Virus record (IMG/VR): IMGVR_UViG_3300033388_000770
Location: 1 to 46,794 of that record
Reading direction: 5' to 3' (one strand)
DNA length: 46,794 nucleotides
Source of the DNA: a virus
Notes under the pieces: model-generated
What the model saw: only the letters and a program-made list of their open reading frames with translations
What the model was told of the DNA's origin: nothing
Databases searched by the model: none
Part shown: piece by piece, positions 36,641 to 45,500 of the stretch
How the letters are laid out: the number at the start of each line of letters is the position of its first letter
How positions within the stretch are numbered: the first letter of the stretch is position 1
Made by a program: the position numbers and the translations under genes

Positions 36641-39522
36641 GGTTTGCTGCAGGTGCTGCTCTATCAGGAGGTGTATACACTAGTACACTAAAATCTCTTC
36701 CATATGCTTCAAGATTATTTTCTGTGGGTAAAGGAGCAGAAACACTTGCTGCAACAGAAGCTGGTATTGCTTCAGGTGCAAGTAAAGTAGCTGACACTTA
36801 TGGTAAAATAAGAGGACTGTCTGATAAGTTTCTATCTAATTATAATACATTAAACCCTGCAGGTAGAGCAGTTGTTGCAGGATTAGCAACTACTGGTGAA
36901 GCAGGTATAGAAGCTTTACATAGTAGTAATGAGTTTAGACAAAGACTTATTGATGAACATGTAGAACAGTATGGAGTAGAACCAACAGGTGCTGCTCTTC
37001 AATCTATTAATGATGCTGCAGAAGGATCAGGTAATGCTACGTTCTTTGCTAATGTTGGGATACTAACAGCTACCAACTATATTCAGTTCCCAAAGATATT
37101 AGGAAGTACATATAGAGGAGAGAAAGGAATAGCTAACGGACTTGTTAGAGAGATAGATGATATTGTTTATGAGGGTGGTAAGTATGTAAAACCAAAAACA
37201 AAATATCCATTCCTATCTAGAATAAACAAGATAAGACCATACACATTCTCTACATCAGAAGCTTTTGAAGAGGTAGCTCAGTATAGTGCTACAGTGGCTA
37301 CACAAGACTATTATAATAAAGCACGTAATGGTGAAGCTACTAGTTGGCTAAACTCTATTGGTGTTGGTATTACAAAAGGTGCATTTAGTGATGAGGGTGC
37401 TAAGAACGCTCTTATTGGTGGATTGTCTGGAGCAATCATGTTAGGTAGAGGAAGATATAGAGGTGATAAAGCTAGAAGACAAAACACAGCTCAAGCACTC
37501 AAGGATCTTAATAACGCTAACCTATCAGACTTTACAAAAGAAACTATTGATGCTGTAAATAGAGGAACTGTATTACAACAAGAAAGAGAAGCTGCTATCA
37601 AGAGTGGTGATATTCTAAACAGTAAAGACTTAGAGAAAGATTATATCATTAACTACCTTACACCTAGAATCAAGTATGGTAGATATGATTTAGTAAAATC
37701 TGATATTGCTGAATATAGAAAGCTTGCTAGTACAGAAGAAGGATTTGCACAATTGCAAGCTGAGGGTAAAGCTCTTGAATCAGATACAAGAGAGGCATAC
37801 TTAGAAAGACTTGGTCGCTTTGAACAAACATCAGACAATGTAAAGTCTTTATTCCAATCACTTAACTTACGTTACTCAGGACAAATAGATGAGAATGGAA
37901 AACCCATCTATAGTAATGACGTAATTAATAAGATGATATACTCTGCTACTAAAGTGGCAGACTATGACCAAAGAATTATGGACCTAATGGGTCCTCTTAC
38001 AGCTGTAGGCATTAATACTTCTGATGTTATAGACCAACTTATTGCTGGTGATTCAGAAGCATTCAATGAAGCTATCGCATCTATTGAAGAAATGGATATC
38101 ATTGAGGAAGAAAAAGAAACACTTGCTCAATCATTAGAAGATGCATCAGAGCTTGCACTAAGAAGACAATCTTTCCTACAGGCTTACCAAGATATTAAAG
38201 AAAACCCTAAGAAGTATTCAGAAGCTCCTATATCAGAAGAAGATGTTCCTACTGGTCCTGTTGAAACTGTTACAGTTAAGACTAAGCAAGGAGATAAAGA
38301 TGTTGAGCTAGGGACTCCATACTTTGTTGGTAAGGGTGTAGACTACTCTAAAGATCCTCTAGATTCTCCTGTACCAATCTCTGAGTTTGTTGTACAGAAA
38401 GTGAATGAGGATGGAACACTAGAAATAAAAACTCAGAACGGAGAGATAAAGAATGTTTCCCCTGATGTTCTTGAAGACTTTAAGATAGGTAAAACAAGTA
38501 CATTAAGAAGTGATAAGACAGCTAACTATTATTACAATCACAGAAACGAAATCTTTGAATTCAACTTTGGTAAAAACTTTGGTGGTAAACGAAGAGGTAG
38601 ACTTGAATATCAAGATGGTAAACTTTATTTTGTATACTTAACACCAAAGGGTAAGGTCGCAAAAAAAGAACTTAATAATTCTTATTTTGTTACACAAGAA
38701 GGTTTTGATAAACCTAGAATATCTAAGGTGGGATCTGTAGAGAATCAACAACAGAAAGACTCTAGAATAGGATTTATGTCTCCATCAGAACTAAAGGCAC
38801 AGAAAGCTACGCTTGCTAAGAGTAGAGAGGCTAGACTTGAAGTGCTTACACAATTAGGTGAAGAGGCTAAAGAAAGTTTAGAAGAGACAAACAAGAAACT
38901 TGCACAGCAAAATGAAAAGCTGACTAAGATAAAAGAAGACTTAGAGAACATAACTAAGATGAAAGAGGCTGGTCCAACTGGCCCTAAAATTAAGCTCAAC
39001 TTCTCAAAAGCTACAAAGGTGTTTACAAAAGCACTTAACAATCTTACAGCTATGCAAGCTGATGTAGAAGCTGAGATTGATAGTCTTAATAGTCAGAAAG
39101 AAGAACTTGAACTTAATATATCCTACTTCCAAGACTTTGCTAACCAAATAACTGATGCTCCTGAAGATAGTGGAGAGTTCTTAAGAGAACTTAAAAGACA
39201 AGTGGCATTATTAGTAGATAATGGTAAGAACTTAAACAATGCTTTATCTGCAGCTAAGAAGCTTGCAAAGAGTACAGAGAAAGCTATTAAGTCAGCAGCC
39301 AAGTTATTTAGAAAGACACTTAAAAATACATATATTGTTGATCAAGATTACTCACAATATCTAAGTGATTTATTAGATCAAGTAGTAGCTGGAGAGAACT
39401 TACTAGAAACATGGCCTCTGTTAAAACAAGAGATGGCAAACTTTGCACTTACAGCAGACTTATCAAAAGATGCTACAGTGAATGAAGTAGACTTGCTAAA
39501 CTCTATCAATAACAGCAGCTAA
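36640..39522 (+). CDS. Giant vRNAP polypeptide, second fragment (no start codon)
   Basis: About 960 residues open from the frameshift to TAA at 39520-39522. A GTG at 36724 is the nearest possible start, but coding character (GFAAGAALSGGVYTSTL) extends up to the break. It contains a helical N-terminal half, an SH3/Tudor-like stretch near 38290-38490 (GTPYFVGKGVDYSKDPLDSP ... VSPDVLEDFKIG), and a long coiled coil near 38860-39130 (ETNKKLAQQNEKLTKIKEDL). It ends in a helix whose continuation appears in the frame of the next fragment (AAKLNQVMATADKG). It is probably the middle of one large virion protein, or a separate ejected protein if the last break is real. Confidence 0.65.
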   Translation, partial: GFAAGAALSGGVYTSTLKSLPYASRLFSVGKGAETLAATEAGIASGASKVADTYGKIRGLSDKFLSNYNTLNPAGRAVVAGLATTGEAGIEALHSSNEFRQRLIDEHVEQYGVEPTGAALQSINDAAEGSGNATFFANVGILTATNYIQFPKILGSTYRGEKGIANGLVREIDDIVYEGGKYVKPKTKYPFLSRINKIRPYTFSTSEAFEEVAQYSATVATQDYYNKARNGEATSWLNSIGVGITKGAFSDEGAKNALIGGLSGAIMLGRGRYRGDKARRQNTAQALKDLNNANLSDFTKETIDAVNRGTVLQQEREAAIKSGDILNSKDLEKDYIINYLTPRIKYGRYDLVKSDIAEYRKLASTEEGFAQLQAEGKALESDTREAYLERLGRFEQTSDNVKSLFQSLNLRYSGQIDENGKPIYSNDVINKMIYSATKVADYDQRIMDLMGPLTAVGINTSDVIDQLIAGDSEAFNEAIASIEEMDIIEEEKETLAQSLEDASELALRRQSFLQAYQDIKENPKKYSEAPISEEDVPTGPVETVTVKTKQGDKDVELGTPYFVGKGVDYSKDPLDSPVPISEFVVQKVNEDGTLEIKTQNGEIKNVSPDVLEDFKIGKTSTLRSDKTANYYYNHRNEIFEFNFGKNFGGKRRGRLEYQDGKLYFVYLTPKGKVAKKELNNSYFVTQEGFDKPRISKVGSVENQQQKDSRIGFMSPSELKAQKATLAKSREARLEVLTQLGEEAKESLEETNKKLAQQNEKLTKIKEDLENITKMKEAGPTGPKIKLNFSKATKVFTKALNNLTAMQADVEAEIDSLNSQKEELELNISYFQDFANQITDAPEDSGEFLRELKRQVALLVDNGKNLNNALSAAKKLAKSTEKAIKSAAKLFRKTLKNTYIVDQDYSQYLSDLLDQVVAGENLLETWPLLKQEMANFALTADLSKDATVNEVDLLNSINNSS

Positions 39523-39535
39523 ACTTAATCAAGTG

Positions 39536-42500
39536 ATGGCTACTGCAGACAAGGGAACACCTACTAATTCTTTTGACACTAGATTTGAGCCTGTATCTAA
39601 AAAGTCCAACGAGATTATATACAGAGCTACAGTGGCTCCTGAAACAGGAAAGGACCATCAAACTAGAGCTAACCAGTTTGGAATAGACTTAAACTCATTT
39701 GAAAACAGAGACAAGATACGTGCTTTGTTTGTGACATCTAAAACACAAGAACAACTTCTACCAGGTGTAGTTGAGTATATGTTAGAGGGAGATCCTGCAC
39801 TTATAGAACAGTTTAAAGACTCAATGATTATCATGGTGATGGTTAACGAGAATGGAGAACTAGTTGGTGTTGATGGACAACCTATACCTCAAGGGCAACC
39901 TTTGTTAGAGAATGCTATTTACCAGGCAATGCCTGAAGCTGGTTTTAGAAATGGAGAGATGTTTAGAGAGGACACTCCTCAAGAGGTGAAGGACGCAATC
40001 AATAAACAATACAAGGAGAGAAGAGATAATATACTAGAGCAAACAGCACTAGGTATACCACAAGAGATTGAAGCATCTTTTGGTATTCCTCAGATTGATA
40101 AAGATGCTAGAACATCTGTACAAGATGCAGGACTAGTTGATGATGTAGATTTACAAGATGATCTAGTTTTATTTGTTCCAACAACTAACAAGAATGTTAG
40201 TAAGGGAACTGTTGCATATAACACACCACTTGGAGCTGTATTCTTAGAAACGCCAAATGGATATGTAAAACTTAAGAACAGATTACATACAAAGAAAGAA
40301 GCTACAGTTATATTTGATTCTATTCTACAGCTAGCTAAGAATATGATTGATCCTGCACAAGGAATAACTAGTGATAGTTCTGTTCGTATTCTTGATTTCT
40401 TAAGAGGTGTAACCTATTGGGGTGTACCAACTGACCAACAAGGTAATAGAAAGGATGCTGGTAATAACAGTGTATTCTTCCAAAAAGATCCTCAGACAAA
40501 TAGACTGATGTTAATCATTGGTAATCAAGGAGTTACATTTCAATTTACTCCTAGTCAACTAGAGGCAAATAAAGACCTAGTAATCTCTGCACTAGAGAAT
40601 ATATATAACAATGTCACTGCTGCTAAAACAAAAGACATCAACAGATCTTTTGAGCAGATAACAGGTATTTCTCCAGAGGGAGGTATTGAATCTGTTACAT
40701 GGCCTAACTACCAAAGCTATCTTCTATCTAATAAGAATCCTGATGGATCTACAAGAGAAGACTTTGAGTTGCCCATCTTTACAAACATGCAACCAAAAGA
40801 GGAAGGTAAGTTTAATAGAGTGGGTGTATACTTCTATGTAACAAACACAGCTGATGAGTTTGTAATACCAGAACCAAAAGCACAAGCTGCTAATATTCCT
40901 ATAAAGCAAAAGACATCGTTTGTTTTAGATGGTAATACAACTAACACATACACTTCCCCACAAGGTAAGAAGATATTATTTAAGGCTTCTGCAAACACAA
41001 CAATAGATAACTACCAAGAAACAATTACAGTGTTACAAGGTGGTGACTTAGCTGAGGTGGTTAAAGTGATACAAGATTCTGGAAAGGATTACAAACAAGT
41101 AATAAAGCAAACAATATATAATACTATTGCTCCACAACTTGCAAAGAATAAAGCTCAAGATGCTTTTGAGATGGAGTCAACTATTACTGGACCTGCAGCT
41201 CCTGCACAACCAAAACAACAAACTGGTAAAACTATTAACATATATGCAGGAACAAATGAAAATGCTGAGTTAAGTAATTTTGCTAACAGACCTGTAATGA
41301 ATCCGTTAGGGGTTGAGTTCAAAAATGTAGAAGCAGCATTTCAATATGCTAAAACAAATTTTGCAGAGGGAGACAATGAGTCTATCAAAATGAAACTCCA
41401 AAATGCTACTGGTGCACAAGCTAAGGCATTAGGTAGAAAGATTAAAGGTTTAGATGTAAAAGTTTGGGACGAAAACTCTGCATCTATAATGAAGGGCATC
41501 ATAAAGGACTCTTTTGAACAAAACCCTAAAGCTCTTGAGAAACTATTGGCTACAGGTAATGCTACATTAACTCATACACAAGATAAGACTAAGTGGGGTA
41601 AGTTATTTCCTAAAATATTAATGGAAGTAAGACAAGAGTTGGGTGGTTCTCAACCTGCACAACTTGCTGAGCCAGAAATGATGGAAGAGGTTACTATTGG
41701 AACTCCTGCTCAACAAGCTGAAGCTCAAGAGAAGATAGATAGCCTAGAAGATCAAATCAATAGCGCACTCTCTGATGCTAACTCAGAAGACTTACGTGTT
41801 AAGATAAATGAGGAGATCCAAATGTTTGAACCAGAGAACTGGACAGATGTAGAATCTTGGTTAAAACAAAACTTTCCTAACGTTCCTGTATACAGAGTGA
41901 AGAACATTATTCAAGCTACTAATGGTAGACAAGCTTGGGGTATGTTTAAGGATGGTGCTATTTATGTATATGAGAATGCAGAAACTGGTACAGCTTATCA
42001 TGAAGTGTTTGAAGCTGTATGGAAGATGTTTACAACCTCTGAAGAGCAAGCCAACATACTTAATGAATTCAAAGGACGTAAAGGAACATTTGTAGATAGA
42101 CCTACAGGTGAGACAGTTAAGTTCTCTGAGGCTACACCAGCCCAAATCAAAGAACAACTAGCTGAAGAGTTTAGAGACTTTGTACAAAAGAAACAAGGTG
42201 TTAAAGGACTTGGTGCTAGAATTGCTAAATTATTTAGAGAGCTCAAGAAGTTTATTGAGAATGCTTTACTTGGTGATAAGGCACAGAGCTTTACAGATGA
42301 GTTATTTAAGCGTATAGGTAGTGGTTACTACAAAAAACGTATGCCATATGCTACACAGCTTTCTATGGCTCAAGAAGGCATTATAGATATAGAAGATGCC
42401 TTTGCTACCTCAGACTCTGAGTTTAGAATTAAAACACTTAGTGACAGACAAACTTCAGATGCTGTTCAAGAGATGACATTCTTAATGTTGAATGATCTTA

Positions 42501-45500
42501 TAAAGACAGACAAAAGTTTATTTACAATAGCAGACGATATCAATCAGAAAGACTTCTATGAGAAACTTCTTCCTAGAGTGATAGCAACTATTAGAAGTAA
42601 AGAGGTAGTTATTAACAATCTTATTAACAAAACAGAGAATCTTTCAAAAGATCAGAAAGAAAGACTCTTAGCTATAGTTGCACAGAATCGTCAACTAGAA
42701 AAAGATGTTGTTGTTGATTGGCCAAGACTTACAGAGAAACACAAAGAGTATATCAAGTCATACGGTATTCAGTTTGATGAGAATGATGAGTTACAGCTAA
42801 GTGATGAAGATAAAATCAAAGAGAGTAATAAGTTTGACGCTAGTAAGATAGATAGTTTCAGAAAAGCAAACACAGCTATAAAACTATTACTTGCTAGTAA
42901 CCCTATTGTGGACAATAATGGTAAAGCAGTTGTATCCAGCATCAATGGTAGATTGCTTAATCCAGTGAGTAAAATGTACATCACATTGATGAACAAGCTA
43001 CACACATCTGCAAGTGTTGAAGACATGTTAGAAAGATTGGGGCAAATGTCTGTAGAAGATCCTACATATAAAATTCTATATAAGCGTCTAACAAAACAAG
43101 ATTACTCTGATGGGGCTGTTGATTTAAGTAATATAGAATCAACACATGCTCTTAGCCTAATCTCAGGAATGTGGAAGACATTCAAAAAACAATCTCCAGA
43201 TGTAAAGAATGTATTTATATTTGATAATGGAGAGATTGCTGTTGGTGATGCTGCTCTATCTAGCTCAGCTAACCAACTTAGAAATGAGTACATAAGATCT
43301 CTAGCTGTAAAGTCAAAGGCTGGTCAGGGTTATTTTAAATACGATGAACAGCAAAGAGCATACTTTCCAAAGAAACAACAAATAAGAAACATACAATTAG
43401 ATACACCTGGACGTATGATTAATTTCCTATCAACGTTAGGTGTACCATTTAGTATACAGGAATACAACAGACTAAGCTTTGCAAACAAGAAACAATTCAA
43501 AGAAACTGTAAGTGGAATTAAAGAAAGTTTGTTGAAAACAGATAAAGTGGTAACGTTCTCTACTAAGACTCTAGACATAAACAAACGTATGTTAGAGCTT
43601 GGTATATTAAAGACAGCTGCATCTAATCCAGAGTTTAGTAGCACATACTTTAACTTACAAGGTGAGCGTGTACAAACATTCCTTGGACCTAACGCTGCCT
43701 CTGAGTTACACAATACACTTGTTAACATAGACAACCTAAATGAGCTAGCAGGTACACAATATGAATATCTTCTTAAAGATGTATTCACTCAGGGATCTAA
43801 TCTTCTTGGTAGAATGTTTAATCTACAAACAGGAAAGAAAAGAGCTGGTGCAAATGATTTATTTAAGGCTGGATATGTAGGAGGTATTGTTGATGAACAA
43901 AAAGGTAGAAGCACACCTTCATCTAGGCTTACACAGAAACAAAGAATTGTACAAGAGCTAGTTGATGTAAACGAAATATTTAGAAAATACTTACTATCAG
44001 AAATAGAACTATCTAGAGAAAATCGTCCAGTTGCTTCAGGTAGAGATAGTAAAGACTTACGTTTCTTCAAGGGTCTTCTTGATGATAGATTACATAATGA
44101 AATAATCACCACTGAAGGAACACCAGAAGAGGTGTATTACATACATCAAGTTAAGATAAATAATGCCCTCAGAGACTACTTGAAAGCTGACATATCAAGA
44201 GTGTTGAGTTATTTAAATAGATTTGGAATAGTTAGTGAAGAAACTTCAGATAGATATACATTAGAGAATGTTGACCTACCAATACAAATGACTTCTCAAG
44301 AGCTTAGTAGACAACTTACAGCAATGAGTGTTAACTACATGGTTGCTAATATTGAGATGCACAAGCTTCTTTATTCAGATCCTTACCAATATAAAGATGA
44401 GTTGAAGCGTACTAAGAGTTTCCTATCTCCAAGACAGGCTCTTATTAATAACTCTCCTAAGATGAACACTGCACTTAATAAAGTGTGGAACGAAGGCTTT
44501 GAGAAAGATGATATTGGATATACCAACTTCACACAGGATTATATGCGTACAGCATCTCACCAAGATATTGTAGGTGTTATAGATCTTCCAAACTATGATA
44601 ACTACGAAGAAACTGATGGTGGTGGTATTATATCTTTTAAAGCATATCGTAACTTTAGAATCAGAGCTGGTGAGTGGAATGAAAATGAAGAGAAGCAATA
44701 CAGATATGATGTTGCTTACGAAAAACGTGCTAAGGGACTAACACTATCTACAGCTGAGGTGAATCTTCTTAAAGAACCAAACCCTGCAGTGCAGAGTGCA
44801 TACACCTCTCTAAAACCTATTGTATCAGGAGCTAAGCTTGGATACACATATAACAATGTTGTACTTGATAAGTATGCATTGTATCCTTTATCTTACCGAG
44901 TGATGGATGAGATTAACTCTGAGTCAAATGGACTTAAGCTCTACAACAAGATGCAGAATGAGAACATAGATTATATTGTGTTTGAGTCTGGTAGAAAGGT
45001 GGGAGCTGAATCATCACATGCTACATATAATGAAGATGGATCATTTAATGATGCAGAGTATGCAGCTGTAGTGGATGTACCATTTGCTATAATGAGTTTA
45101 CAGAGTGATGTGCCTTCTAAGGAGAAAGCATTAGTAACACGAGGATCTCAAACAACTAAGCTCATCACAATGGATTACATGGATAATGGAGTTCCATTTG
45201 ATTACACAGGTGATTTAGAGACATGGATGAAGTTGTCTCAACAAGAAAGAATTAATAGCTCTCCAATATATGAAGAGATTGCTAACAACCAGCGTCTTCT
45301 TGAAGAGATGACTAATGAAGGATACCAAATGATGTTAAAGCGTTTAGGTATCACAGAGGAATACTACATAGTAAATGGTAAATCCACAGGTATTCCAAAT
45401 GGTAAATTTATTGTTACAGATTTTTCAGAAGCTGCAAAAACACTTCGTGATGAAGTATTCAAAAGAGAAACTAATGATAATATTAGTGATGCTATTGTAG

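Noticed and set aside
36626-36740. Reassigned TAG stop codon (known in some crAss-like phages)
   Set aside because: Reading through the TAG in the same frame soon meets TAA and gives non-coding-like sequence, while the adjacent frame is clearly coding. The 6584 gene also ends at TAG without sensible continuation.
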